Shown here piece by piece: positions 9,169 through 17,730 of a stretch of DNA of 33,425 nucleotides. The position numbers were made by a program, and so were the translations under genes. This stretch comes from Bacillota bacterium. Lineage in GTDB: Bacteria > Bacillota > Clostridia > TANB77 > UBA1234. The notes beneath the pieces were generated by a model. The model saw only the letters and a program-made list of their open reading frames with translations, made no database searches and was not told the origin of the DNA. The DNA lies in the NCBI GenBank assembly GCA_016280725.1, contig JAEEHF010000046.1, positions 1 through 33,425 on the forward strand. The letters are read 5' to 3'. Every line of letters begins with the position of its first letter. Position 1 is the first letter of the stretch.

Positions 9169-10920
9169 ATGAAAAAGGTATTTTTAGTTTTAGCTATATT
9201 ATCAATAGTGTTTGTGCTTTCTGGCTGCTTTGAAAAACAAGAAACACCAGATAAAAGTGGAGACATTGTTAAAGAAATCACTACTACTGACGATAATAAA
9301 GAGTTTTATGTTGCACGAAACAACGGCGGCGGAGCAGTTGAGTATAAAGGAAAAATCTATTATATAGAATATAATAATAATGATTATACTAGAGATGCAC
9401 TAGGAAATAATTTTTACAAGAACCAAGAAACTAATAACAGTCAAAGATATGTTAATGTTATTAATCAGAATGGAACAATTGAAAATCTATTCAAAGTAAC
9501 TGATTTAGATAGTCTTTACATAGTTGATGACAGGTTTTATCTTCAAAGAAGTACGGGAATGTTATATAGTGTTGATATGAAAGGTGAGAATGACCTTGAT
9601 TTTGCAAGAGGTATTTATGCCGGTTTTGATCCTTCTAATCATGTAATCTATTATACTAATGCCAACGCAACAAGTAATCTTGTTGAAATCGATACTCTAA
9701 CAATGAGTATTTCGAATAATTATGAATTTGATAATGAATATATCGGAAATGATTACACGTACGTTGGTACAAAAGATGGAGCTATATATTACTATACTAT
9801 CGATACTGAGACTGACGAATTCGTTATGACTAAGCATGACATAAAGAATAATAAGAATGAAATTGTTGCAAAAACAAAGATATCGAGAACTGACGATGAA
9901 AAAGATTTAGTAAAAATATCAAGTGAATTAAGAGAATATACTGTTGTTGATGGACACGAGTTTGAAGACAATAAATATTTTATTGTGTATGGAAAATTTG
10001 CAGGAACAATGAGAAATTTCATTTATGGAAAACTTGTCATGATTGATATAGGTAATGAAAGTATTTCATTTATTGAAAATGATGATGTTACTGCAATGCT
10101 TGGTGTGATTGATAATAAATTAGTATATTCGACATCAAAATTAGCGGATTCACCTACTACCGGCGGGAATGTTAAAGCATTTGATTTAACTACTAAAGAA
10201 ACTAGCGTCATATCGAAGTCTAAGTATAATATCAATCTTGATATTGCTTATGGATCTTCTGGCCAAATTAGTATTAGTGATGAAATTGTAGACGAAGTTA
10301 AAGCTAAATACAAAGACATTGATTTAGAGTTAAAAGTTCCTGATGAGGTTGTGGAAAAATATCCAGAGTCTTCAGGATATAATATGTATGATATTTCTGT
10401 AGGTAACTATAAAATGGTTGGCGATACATTATTCTATACCATAATATCATCAAAGTTAAATCCGGCAGGATTCATAGGATGGAGACCTGCATATATTCGT
10501 AAAGCACTTGATGTATATGCATATGATACAAAAACTAATAAGACATTATATGTATATTCAGTAGTTAATAATGTTTATGAAAAAATGGAAGAAAAGATCG
10601 AAGAAGTGATTCAAAGTGGAGATCCTATTATATCTGGTGACTTTGAAGTTGAAATTCCTGAGCACAATGTGGAAGAAACTTTGAAAGAAAATGAAATGAT
10701 TGTTACAATTAATACAAATAATATTTGGCAAAATGAATTTGATGTTCGTGTTGAAGAAGTTGGTGGAATGATAATTGGTAAGAGAATCGAATATGAAGGA
10801 CACCACCAAAAGAGCGATGGAGATATCAAGATTAAAGTACTAAAAGAAGTCGGTGCAATGCTTACTGTTTATGTAGATAATTCACTTCATTCGCAAATGC
10901 GTATCGAAGAAGATATGTAA
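9169..10920 (+). CDS. Large surface lipoprotein of unknown function
   Basis: A 583-residue lipoprotein. The N terminus has a lipoprotein signal peptide ending in the lipobox LSGC, so Cys20 should be lipidated and the rest anchored on the outer membrane face. The body is rich in short beta strands with recurring patterns such as YKGKIYYIEY, GAIYYYTID and DTLFYTIISS. These resemble the beta-propeller-like repeats (DUF5050 type) common in clostridial lipoproteins. Near residues 466-490 there is a short charged helix (YEKMEEKIEEVI). I do not recognise a catalytic motif. The ribosome site is GGAGGG, 20 bases after the mannosyltransferase, and the SLH gene follows after 25 bases. A role in the envelope, or as a glycosylation substrate, is inferred from the neighbours. 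Confidence 0.75.
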   Translation: MKKVFLVLAILSIVFVLSGCFEKQETPDKSGDIVKEITTTDDNKEFYVARNNGGGAVEYKGKIYYIEYNNNDYTRDALGNNFYKNQETNNSQRYVNVINQNGTIENLFKVTDLDSLYIVDDRFYLQRSTGMLYSVDMKGENDLDFARGIYAGFDPSNHVIYYTNANATSNLVEIDTLTMSISNNYEFDNEYIGNDYTYVGTKDGAIYYYTIDTETDEFVMTKHDIKNNKNEIVAKTKISRTDDEKDLVKISSELREYTVVDGHEFEDNKYFIVYGKFAGTMRNFIYGKLVMIDIGNESISFIENDDVTAMLGVIDNKLVYSTSKLADSPTTGGNVKAFDLTTKETSVISKSKYNINLDIAYGSSGQISISDEIVDEVKAKYKDIDLELKVPDEVVEKYPESSGYNMYDISVGNYKMVGDTLFYTIISSKLNPAGFIGWRPAYIRKALDVYAYDTKTNKTLYVYSVVNNVYEKMEEKIEEVIQSGDPIISGDFEVEIPEHNVEETLKENEMIVTINTNNIWQNEFDVRVEEVGGMIIGKRIEYEGHHQKSDGDIKIKVLKEVGAMLTVYVDNSLHSQMRIEEDM

Positions 10921-10945
10921 ATATAGTATTTAGGGGGAATATGTT

Positions 10946-13567
10946 TTGAAAAGATTTATCGGTTGTTTGTTATTACTTACTTTGTTATTAATGACTCTAT
11001 CAATTTCACTAGCAGTAAGCTTTAATGATGTCAAAAATACAAAATATGCTAATGCAGTTGATATGCTTACTTCTTTGGGAATTGTAAATGGCTATGCTGA
11101 TGGTACATATAAGCCTAATAATACCGTTACTAGAGCTGAAATGGCAAAATTAATTATTGTTGCATTAGGAAAAGAAGATGCTTCGGAGGCTTTAAAAAAT
11201 GATGCAAAATTTACAGATGTTAAAAAGGGAAGCTGGGCTGCAGGATATATTAATTATGCAGCTAATCAAGGAATAATAAAGGGATATCCAGAAGGTACAT
11301 TTATGCCTAATTCTCAAGTTACTTATGCTGAAGCTGCAACGATGCTTCTTAGAACGCTTAACTACACTAAGGAATTAGAAAGCAAAAAATATCCTACTGA
11401 ATATATGACTATAGCAAATGAAGCAGGACTACTTACTGGTGTGATCGCTTCTAGTGCCAAAGAAGGAGCAAGTAGAGGCAATGTTGCACTAATGGTTCTT
11501 AATACTCTTAAAGGCAACGTTAGAAAAATCATCAGCAGCACTACTAATGGCACGTTTACATATGGAAATGGAGACGTATTTATTGAAAAGACATTTCCAA
11601 ACCTTAAGTATATCAAGGACGGACTTGTATATGACTTAGATTTTGAAGAAGAAGAAATGGTAATTAAAGATTCTACTAATAATAGAAAGATAACAGTTGT
11701 ATATGATGAAGATCTATGTGGGGACATCAGGAAACTTTATTTAAGAGAAGTTGAGTTAATCTACAATACATCAAAAAAAGAGTTTTTGTATTTTAATATT
11801 TCTGATGACTACAGCGTAGCAACTGTTGATATAGACGACATTGACAATAAATACATATATGACACAAAGAACAATAAGTATAAATATGATGAAGTTCTTC
11901 TATATAGTATAACTAATTATGAAGAAGCAGAAATTGCGTATATAGTTCTAGATGGTGATGAAGTTATTTCTGTAATACTTGAAGGAACTCCAAAGGTATA
12001 CATAGGATTGGTTGAGAATCCAAGCATTACGGTTAAGAAAAACAAAGGTGTTTCATTAATAAATGAAGATGGTGATATTGAAGAATTGGCATTCTCAAGT
12101 TCTTCATCAACAAAAATTAAAGATGAAGAAGTAATATTATATTCTCTAGATAATTCAGGGTATATTATTCTTCATGAAAGAATTGGCGTTTCTGATTGTA
12201 ATACAATAGAAGAGCTTACTTCTGATTCAATTAAAGTTAAAAAAGATAAGAAAATTGAGCTAAACTCAGACACTGAATTTTATGTATATGAGATTCCAAC
12301 ATCTCGTGATGAAATTAATGAAATCAAACTTAAGAATATTGATGACGAATTTGATACTGCTTGCGTTACTGAATATGATGATGTCTATTACATAATTGTA
12401 TACAGAGACAGTGTTAACACTGATGATGTGGTATCTAAACTTTCTGTTTCTGAAGCCAAAGAGGCACTTCAAGACACTATTAAGCTAGCAAATAAATATA
12501 TTAAGAAAGAATCATCATATTCTGTTGAGTCTTTTGAAGTATTTAAGGAAGCTTTAGAAGAAGCAAATGCTGCAATGAAAGGATCAAGCTCGGCCGCCAA
12601 ATTAGAATTATTAGATAAAAAGTTATCTCAAGCAATTGATGGACTTGACTCATCATCATCATCAGATAAAGAATTAAGGACAGCTTATTCAAAATTAGAA
12701 GCTACAATTAGTGATGCTGAAAGTAAGAAACAAACTGACTATACTGCAACAAGTTACTCAAAGCTTACAACTGCATTAAAAGCAGCAAAAGCTATTAAGC
12801 TATCTAATACGACTGTATCAAAAATAGATTCTGCTAATACAGAATTAAAGAAAGCTATTAATTTATTAGTTACTACTGCTGCAAATACTGAAATTGAAAG
12901 TGCAAAAGCTACTTTAAAGACTCTTATTACTAAAGCTGAGACATTATATAAGAGTAAAGCTGACTACACAGATGCTTCTGCAAGTAAGCTTAATACTGCT
13001 CTTACAAATGCTAAAAAGTTAGATCAAAGCACAGCTACAATATCTGAAATCAAGACTCAAATAAGCAATCTAGAAGCAGCAATTGATGGAATGGTATTAA
13101 AGGTATTAGATACTTATAAAACTGCTAGAAATAAATTAGAAACAAAATATAAGGCAATTATTGCAGTAAAAGGAGATAATTATACCAAAGAGAGCTTTGA
13201 TAAGTTTACAGCTGAAGTTAATGCTATAAAGGCTAAATATAAAGAGCTTAAAGATGTAGCAACTGTTGAAACTATGAATAAGGCAAATGCAGAAGCTGAA
13301 ATCAAAAAAGTAAATGATTTAATTACTAAGATTGATTCAGCAAACAAATTACTAGTTTCAAGTTCTCTTGCGAAAGCTAGAGAAAGGCTAAAGGCATACA
13401 TAGATGAAGCAAAAGCTATTAAAGAGAGTGAATGGAAGTCTACTTCATTTACTTATGCGCAATTACAAACATTAATCTCTAATGCTGAAAAGGTTTATAA
13501 TGACCCAAATAAGACAGAAAATGAGATAAAAGCTGTTATATCAGAATTTGCTATTAATCTGGAATAA
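10946..13567 (+). CDS. S-layer homology (SLH) protein with C-terminal helical FIVAR-like repeats
   Basis: An 873-residue exported surface protein. The start is TTG 10946, supported by TAGGGGG 8 bases upstream; the ATG at 10941 is followed at once by a stop. A signal peptide covers about 1-23. Two clear SLH modules follow (about 25-70, NGYADGTYKPNNTVTRAEM; about 85-135, KGYPEGTFMPNSQVTYAEA) and a degenerate third to about 190. These normally bind pyruvylated secondary wall polymer. The middle (190-500) is an unrecognised, mostly beta, acidic region. From about 505 the chain is helical, with repeated 60-70 residue units of the FIVAR type (YTATSYSKLTTALKAAKAI, YTDASASKLNTALTNAKKL, YTKESFDKFTAEVNAIKA), probably a rod. 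It is the last gene of the tpiA operon and is followed by a terminator. Confidence 0.88.
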   Translation: MKRFIGCLLLLTLLLMTLSISLAVSFNDVKNTKYANAVDMLTSLGIVNGYADGTYKPNNTVTRAEMAKLIIVALGKEDASEALKNDAKFTDVKKGSWAAGYINYAANQGIIKGYPEGTFMPNSQVTYAEAATMLLRTLNYTKELESKKYPTEYMTIANEAGLLTGVIASSAKEGASRGNVALMVLNTLKGNVRKIISSTTNGTFTYGNGDVFIEKTFPNLKYIKDGLVYDLDFEEEEMVIKDSTNNRKITVVYDEDLCGDIRKLYLREVELIYNTSKKEFLYFNISDDYSVATVDIDDIDNKYIYDTKNNKYKYDEVLLYSITNYEEAEIAYIVLDGDEVISVILEGTPKVYIGLVENPSITVKKNKGVSLINEDGDIEELAFSSSSSTKIKDEEVILYSLDNSGYIILHERIGVSDCNTIEELTSDSIKVKKDKKIELNSDTEFYVYEIPTSRDEINEIKLKNIDDEFDTACVTEYDDVYYIIVYRDSVNTDDVVSKLSVSEAKEALQDTIKLANKYIKKESSYSVESFEVFKEALEEANAAMKGSSSAAKLELLDKKLSQAIDGLDSSSSSDKELRTAYSKLEATISDAESKKQTDYTATSYSKLTTALKAAKAIKLSNTTVSKIDSANTELKKAINLLVTTAANTEIESAKATLKTLITKAETLYKSKADYTDASASKLNTALTNAKKLDQSTATISEIKTQISNLEAAIDGMVLKVLDTYKTARNKLETKYKAIIAVKGDNYTKESFDKFTAEVNAIKAKYKELKDVATVETMNKANAEAEIKKVNDLITKIDSANKLLVSSSLAKARERLKAYIDEAKAIKESEWKSTSFTYAQLQTLISNAEKVYNDPNKTENEIKAVISEFAINLE

Positions 13568-13583
13568 ATATCTATTATAGTTA

Positions 13584-13632
13584 ACACCCTTATATGAGGC
13601 TAATATAGCGTAATATAAGGGTGTCATTTTTT
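13584..13632 (+). terminator. Terminator closing the tpiA-SLH operon
   Basis: A 12-bp perfect stem (13584-13595 with 13613-13624) enclosing 17 bases, followed by CA and six T. It lies 17 bases after the SLH stop codon. Confidence 0.85.
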
Positions 13633-13656
13633 GACTCGGGTTTTTCCGGCATTGTC

Positions 13657-13685
13657 TTGCATTTAACATAATTCTGTGATAAAAT
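13657..13685 (+). promoter_or_regulatory. Sigma-A promoter of the beta-CASP gene
   Basis: TTGCAT (13657-13662), a 17-base spacer and TAAAAT (13680-13685), with TG one base before the -10 (extended -10). It sits between the operon terminator and the GTG start at 13738. Confidence 0.65.
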
Positions 13686-13737
13686 TTTCCTGGTTTCCAA
13701 TAGATTTTGATACTTTCACAATTAAGGAGGTATTACC

Positions 13738-15288
13738 GTGGCGAATAAGCTTGAGGTAACCGTCAAATTCTTGGGAGCAAATTCTGGATATGTAACAGGT
13801 TCTGCTACTCTTGTGACTATTAAGAGAGGGGATACTGTTAGGAATATTCTTGTAGACTACGGTGAGTACCAAGATGATGACTATATGAACTTTGACCGAG
13901 TCATTCTGGGAGATTCTATAGATTGTGTTTTGCTTACACATAGTCACTTAGACCATTGTGGTGCACTTCCTTTGCTTTTCAAATGTGATGACTGCGATAT
14001 TATTCCATTCACTGGAAAGATATATGCTTCTCGTGAAACCTGCAATCAGGCTGCTCATATTTTGTGGGATAGTGCCAAAGTTCATACACTCAATGCAAGT
14101 TTTAGTCCTGAAGTAATTGAAAAGTATAAGACGATGCTTTCAAAACTCAAAAGGAAAGCAATTCGTGAAGATGCTAAGCCAAAAGAGATTGCTACCCTTG
14201 ATTCGGAGTACTCCTACTTTGAGGAAGAAAGTGGAGTTGTTCTCTACACCATTGAGGATGCTGAAGAGGCAATTAGACATTTCCATCCTATAGACTTCAA
14301 AAGAGGTCAGGAGTATGTCGACATTACCTTGTACGAAGGAATTGTTGCAAGATTTAAACCGGTTCCTCATATCAATGGTAGTTGTATGATTGAGCTCACT
14401 GCGACTTATGAAGAGCAAAGGTATTCAATGTGCTTTACAGGTGATATTGGTAGAGATAATAGTATTTTGTATAATAGGAGTATTCTTTCGGTTAATCCTG
14501 ATGTAAGTGCGATAGTACTTGAAAGCCTTCATGGTGCTCAGCGAGAAACACAAACCATTGGTGAAGCTCGGAATGAGCTTAGAAGTCTTTTGTATTTTGC
14601 TAAAAAGCATAATAAGACAGTAATTATACCAACATTTGCACTTGATAGAACGGCAGGTCTTATTAAGATTTTTAATGAGTTTATGGATAGTGGTTTTAAC
14701 TTTGACGTATACATTGATTCTCCCATGGGGATTAGAGAGCTCCAGGAGTACATCGGAAGCTATAAGACTGGAACTTCTGCATGGTTTAACTATAGTGATG
14801 GATTTCCATTCTCGACTATTAGAATGAATGTCATTGATAGCTACCAAAGTCATATGAGGCTCACGAAGGAAAGTGGTTTCCATGTAGTCTTAACGTCTTC
14901 TGGAATGGGATTTGGTGGTCGTGTACTTGATTATTTTGAACACTATGTTCAAGACAGAGACGCTATTTTTATTTTCCCTGGCTATTTGGTCGAAGGTTGT
15001 CCGTCAAGGATTCTTCATGAGGCAAAAAGTGGCAAGGTAGTATACTTAAATAGCCGGATGTATATCAAGAGGTGCCGTACTTTCTGGATTGATGGATTTA
15101 GTTCGCATGGGTACATTGATGAAAAATTGGCTTTACTTAGCCTTTATCCTAACCTTAGACATATCTTCCTAAATCATGGTGATGATGAATCAGTCGAAGA
15201 GCTTTCGAGTTTCTTGATTGACCATGAAGGATATGATGAAGATTGTGTTATCAATCCGCTTTATGATGATAGTTTTAGGCTTTTGTGA
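13738..15288 (+). CDS. Metallo-beta-lactamase fold protein with beta-CASP domain (CPSF-like, probable RNA-processing nuclease)
   Basis: A 516-residue cytosolic protein. The start is GTG 13738, six bases after AAGGAGGT. The metallo-beta-lactamase core shows motif 2 as LTHSHLDHCGALP near residue 65 (two-zinc site), a third metal ligand around VPHINGSCM, and motif 4 as FTGDIGRDNS near 235. The inserted beta-CASP part contains VIIPTFALDRT, VYIDSPMGI and SSGMGFGGR. The terminal motif-B-like FSSHGYID and LNHGDDES complete the CPSF/RNase J-type layout. Such proteins are 5'-3' exonucleases or endonucleases on RNA; the substrate here is unknown. It is shorter than RNase J and lacks that enzyme's C-terminal domain. 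Codons ending in G or C, and CGT/CTC codons, seem more frequent than in neighbours, which hints at a different origin. It is a single-gene unit with its own promoter and terminator. Confidence 0.85.
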   Translation: MANKLEVTVKFLGANSGYVTGSATLVTIKRGDTVRNILVDYGEYQDDDYMNFDRVILGDSIDCVLLTHSHLDHCGALPLLFKCDDCDIIPFTGKIYASRETCNQAAHILWDSAKVHTLNASFSPEVIEKYKTMLSKLKRKAIREDAKPKEIATLDSEYSYFEEESGVVLYTIEDAEEAIRHFHPIDFKRGQEYVDITLYEGIVARFKPVPHINGSCMIELTATYEEQRYSMCFTGDIGRDNSILYNRSILSVNPDVSAIVLESLHGAQRETQTIGEARNELRSLLYFAKKHNKTVIIPTFALDRTAGLIKIFNEFMDSGFNFDVYIDSPMGIRELQEYIGSYKTGTSAWFNYSDGFPFSTIRMNVIDSYQSHMRLTKESGFHVVLTSSGMGFGGRVLDYFEHYVQDRDAIFIFPGYLVEGCPSRILHEAKSGKVVYLNSRMYIKRCRTFWIDGFSSHGYIDEKLALLSLYPNLRHIFLNHGDDESVEELSSFLIDHEGYDEDCVINPLYDDSFRLL

Positions 15289-15294
15289 TACAAT

Positions 15295-15325
15295 TAGGGT
15301 GTCCTTTTTGGGCACCCTAGTTTTT
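15295..15325 (+). terminator. Terminator after the beta-CASP gene
   Basis: A 10-bp stem with one G-T wobble (15295-15304 with 15310-15319), a five-T loop and a G then TTTTT tail, 7 bases after the stop codon. Confidence 0.88.
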
Positions 15326-15350
15326 ATATACTATTTAAAGGAGATAAATA

Positions 15351-16172
15351 ATGAAAAAGTTTTTTTCTTTTATAAAAGCAATTATACTTATTACTATAGT
15401 TTTTGGTGTTCTAATATTTATAGATAATTTTACATTTCAGGTAAATTATTATGACTTTTCTAATTATGCACCAGAATCTCTAAAAGGAAGTGTAATGGTT
15501 CAAATATCAGATTTACATAATGAGTCTTTTGGAAGAAGTAATTCTTTTATGATTCAAGAAATAGAAAAGATTAATCCTGATTATGTATTCTTTACAGGAG
15601 ACATGGTAAGTGCTGAAGATAGAGACTTTTCTGGAATATATTCGCTAGCAGAAGCGGTTGGAAACAAGTATAAATGCTTTTTTATTATTGGAAATCATGA
15701 GCTAGCACTTCCTGAGAGTAAATATGATGAATTAGTTAAAAATTTAGAAGAATATGGAGTTACATTTTTAGATAATAAAAAAATAGATTTAACAGAAGAT
15801 GTTTGCTTATATGGTTTAGACTATAAAGAAAAATACTACATAAGAAAAGACTATAATGAGCAGGATATGGAAAATGATCTTGGAAAAGCTGATAAAGCCA
15901 AGTACAATATTTTAATTACACATAATCCTAATGATTTTGATACATATACTTCTTGGGGCGCTGATGTAGTTTTTACAGGTCATACACATGGTGGTATGGT
16001 TAGAATGTTTGATGTTGGAATTATTTCAACAGATAGAACACTATTTCCACAGTATGATGGTGGAATATATACAAATGAAGAAGGCGTAATGTTAAATAGC
16101 AGAGGATTAAGTAGAGGGCATATTGGAATAAGACTATTTAATAGACCAGAGCTTGTTGTTGTAAATTTTTAG
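15351..16172 (+). CDS. Membrane-anchored calcineurin-like metallophosphoesterase (YkuE type)
   Basis: A 273-residue protein starting at ATG 15351 after AAAGGAGA. An N-terminal hydrophobic helix (about 7-26) anchors it in the membrane or is a signal sequence. The catalytic domain carries the full two-metal signature in order: QISDLHNESFG (D-x-H), FTGDMVS (G-D), IIGNHEL (G-N-H-E), LITHNPNDF (H) and FTGHTHGGMVR (G-H-x-H). YkuE-like relatives are extracytoplasmic phosphoesterases or pyrophosphatases; the substrate cannot be told from sequence. It lies 14 bases upstream of mtaB and is probably co-transcribed with it. Confidence 0.9.
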   Translation: MKKFFSFIKAIILITIVFGVLIFIDNFTFQVNYYDFSNYAPESLKGSVMVQISDLHNESFGRSNSFMIQEIEKINPDYVFFTGDMVSAEDRDFSGIYSLAEAVGNKYKCFFIIGNHELALPESKYDELVKNLEEYGVTFLDNKKIDLTEDVCLYGLDYKEKYYIRKDYNEQDMENDLGKADKAKYNILITHNPNDFDTYTSWGADVVFTGHTHGGMVRMFDVGIISTDRTLFPQYDGGIYTNEEGVMLNSRGLSRGHIGIRLFNRPELVVVNF

Positions 16173-16186
16173 TAAGGATGATTTAG

Positions 16187-17509
16187 ATGAAGAAGAACAA
16201 GGTTGCATTTTATACACTTGGATGCAAAGTAAATCAATATGAGACTAATGTTATAGAAGCCATGTTTAAAAACGATGGCTTTGAAGTGGTTGATTTTACT
16301 GAATTTGCAGACGTATATATCGTAAATACATGTACGGTAACCAGCATGAGTGATAAAAAATCAAGGCAAATATTGAGAAGAGCAAAACAAATTAATCCTG
16401 ATTCAATATTATGTGCTATGGGATGTTATGCACAAGTTGGAAAAGCAGAGCTAGAAAAAATAGATGATATCGATATAATACTTGGAAATAATGAAAAAAA
16501 AGATATTTTAAATATTGTTAAAGATAGAATGCACAATGGAGATACTAAGGTAGAACATGTTGAAGATATAATGAAACTTGCACCATATTGTGAATTTGAT
16601 AGTATTTCTACTATTAATCATGTTAGAGCAGAGATAAAAATTCAAGACGGTTGTGACAGGTTTTGTTCATATTGCATTATCCCTTATGCAAGAGGACCAG
16701 TTAGAAGTAGAAAAAAGGAAAATGTATTATCTGAAATTAAAAATTTAGCCTTAAAGGGAATAAAAGAAGTCGTTTTGACAGGTATTCATATATCTTCGTA
16801 TGGAAAAGATTTTGAAAACAATATTATTTCTACAGATGAGCCATATAATTATAAATATGGCTTAGCAGACTTGGTAGGTGATATTTGCGAAATTGAAGGA
16901 ATAGAAAGAGTAAGATTAGGTTCAATTGAACCTAGAATTATAACAGAAGAATTCGTTAAAAAAATCGACGCTTCTGGGAAAGTTTGTAATCATTTTCATT
17001 TATCACTTCAAAGTGGATGTGATGACACGTTAAAAAGAATGAATAGATTATACACAACTAGCCAATATAAAAATAGCGTTGATATAATTAGAAAATATAT
17101 TAAAGAAGCAGCTATTACTACAGATGTTATTGTTGGATTTCCTGGAGAAACTGACGAAGAATTTAGAAAAACAGTCGAATTCTTAAAGGATATTCATTTT
17201 TCAAAATTACATGTATTTAAATACTCAAGAAGAAAAGGAACAAAAGCATACTCAATGGATAATCAAGTTAGTGAAGAAGTAAAAGAGGAGAGAAGTAGAG
17301 AACTTATAAAGTTATCTGATGAGTGGGAAGAAGAATTTGCTAAACAATATATCGGAAAAGAAATTGATGTATTATTTGAAAATGATAAAGAGGGGCATAC
17401 ATCAAATTATATAAAAGCTGTATTAAAAAATCCAAATAAAGAATTTGCAAATAAAATAATAAAAATAAAGCCAAAATTTTACGAAAAAGATAGTCTAATT
17501 TGTGAATAA
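16187..17509 (+). CDS. mtaB: tRNA t6A37 methylthiotransferase MtaB
   Basis: A radical-SAM enzyme that adds a methylthio group to N6-threonylcarbamoyladenosine at position 37 of ANN-decoding tRNAs. The 440 residues match the MtaB/YqeV length. The N-terminal domain has the three cysteines for the auxiliary 4Fe-4S cluster (TLGCKVNQYE at residue 13, VNTCTVT near 49, AMGCYAQ near 83). The radical-SAM triad is CDRFCSYC (about 156, 160, 163), followed by IPYARGPVRSR, GIHISSYG, RLGSIEP, SLQSGCD and TDVIVGFPGETDEEF. A C-terminal TRAM-like segment begins near 385. The TLGCKVNQYE N terminus fits MtaB better than MiaB or RimO. The start at 16187 follows TAAGGATG. Confidence 0.93.
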   Translation: MKKNKVAFYTLGCKVNQYETNVIEAMFKNDGFEVVDFTEFADVYIVNTCTVTSMSDKKSRQILRRAKQINPDSILCAMGCYAQVGKAELEKIDDIDIILGNNEKKDILNIVKDRMHNGDTKVEHVEDIMKLAPYCEFDSISTINHVRAEIKIQDGCDRFCSYCIIPYARGPVRSRKKENVLSEIKNLALKGIKEVVLTGIHISSYGKDFENNIISTDEPYNYKYGLADLVGDICEIEGIERVRLGSIEPRIITEEFVKKIDASGKVCNHFHLSLQSGCDDTLKRMNRLYTTSQYKNSVDIIRKYIKEAAITTDVIVGFPGETDEEFRKTVEFLKDIHFSKLHVFKYSRRKGTKAYSMDNQVSEEVKEERSRELIKLSDEWEEEFAKQYIGKEIDVLFENDKEGHTSNYIKAVLKNPNKEFANKIIKIKPKFYEKDSLICE

Positions 17510-17561
17510 AAAAAGAAAGCCTAAAGACAATTGTAAATTCAACGTCTAAAGACCTTCCAAA

Positions 17562-17649
17562 TGGTGCTCGAGACCGGAATCGAACCGGTACGGTTTATTC
17601 AACCGCAGGATTTTAAGTCCTGTGCGTCTGCCTGTTCCGCCACTCGAGC
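17562..17649 (-). tRNA. tRNA-Leu(UAA)
   Basis: On the minus strand an 88-nt class II tRNA with encoded CCA. The acceptor arms GCTCGAG/CTCGAGC pair over 7 bp with discriminator A. The anticodon loop reads CTTAAAA with anticodon TAA (complement of 17613-17615). There is a long variable arm (TGCGGTTGAATAAACCGTA region), and the T arm contains GGTTCGATTCC. The long variable arm and the TAA anticodon fix leucine. Confidence 0.97.
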
Positions 17650-17654
17650 AAAAA

Positions 17655-17690
17655 TAAATGACAAGAATCATAATATCATCTTGTCATTTA
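17655..17690 (-). terminator. Inverted repeat: terminator of the CBM gene overlapping the tRNA-Leu promoter
   Basis: An 11-bp perfect stem (17655-17665 with 17680-17690) with a 14-base loop, followed on the minus strand by five T. It lies 40 bases downstream of the minus-strand CBM25-like gene and just upstream of tRNA-Leu, with the tRNA -10 box in its loop. Confidence 0.65.
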
Positions 17691-17698
17691 AAAGTCAA
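17670..17698 (-). promoter_or_regulatory. Sigma-A promoter of tRNA-Leu
   Basis: On the minus strand TTGACT (17693-17698), a 17-base spacer and TATTAT (17670-17675). Initiation would fall about 14 bases before the mature tRNA 5' end. Confidence 0.7.
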
Positions 17699-17730
17699 TA
17701 AATTAAGTTAATTTTATAATAAAATAAGCC

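Noticed and set aside
14425-14883. A 152-residue minus-strand open frame inside the beta-CASP gene
   Set aside because: It has no ribosome site, no recognisable protein pattern, and lies fully antisense to a gene with intact catalytic motifs.
17509-17562. Possible terminator between mtaB and tRNA-Leu, with CTAAAGAC repeated twice
   Set aside because: The two copies are direct and not inverted repeats, and the best hairpin (GAC-TTG/CAA-GTC) is short with internal mismatches; a T run exists on the minus strand but the stem is too weak to call.
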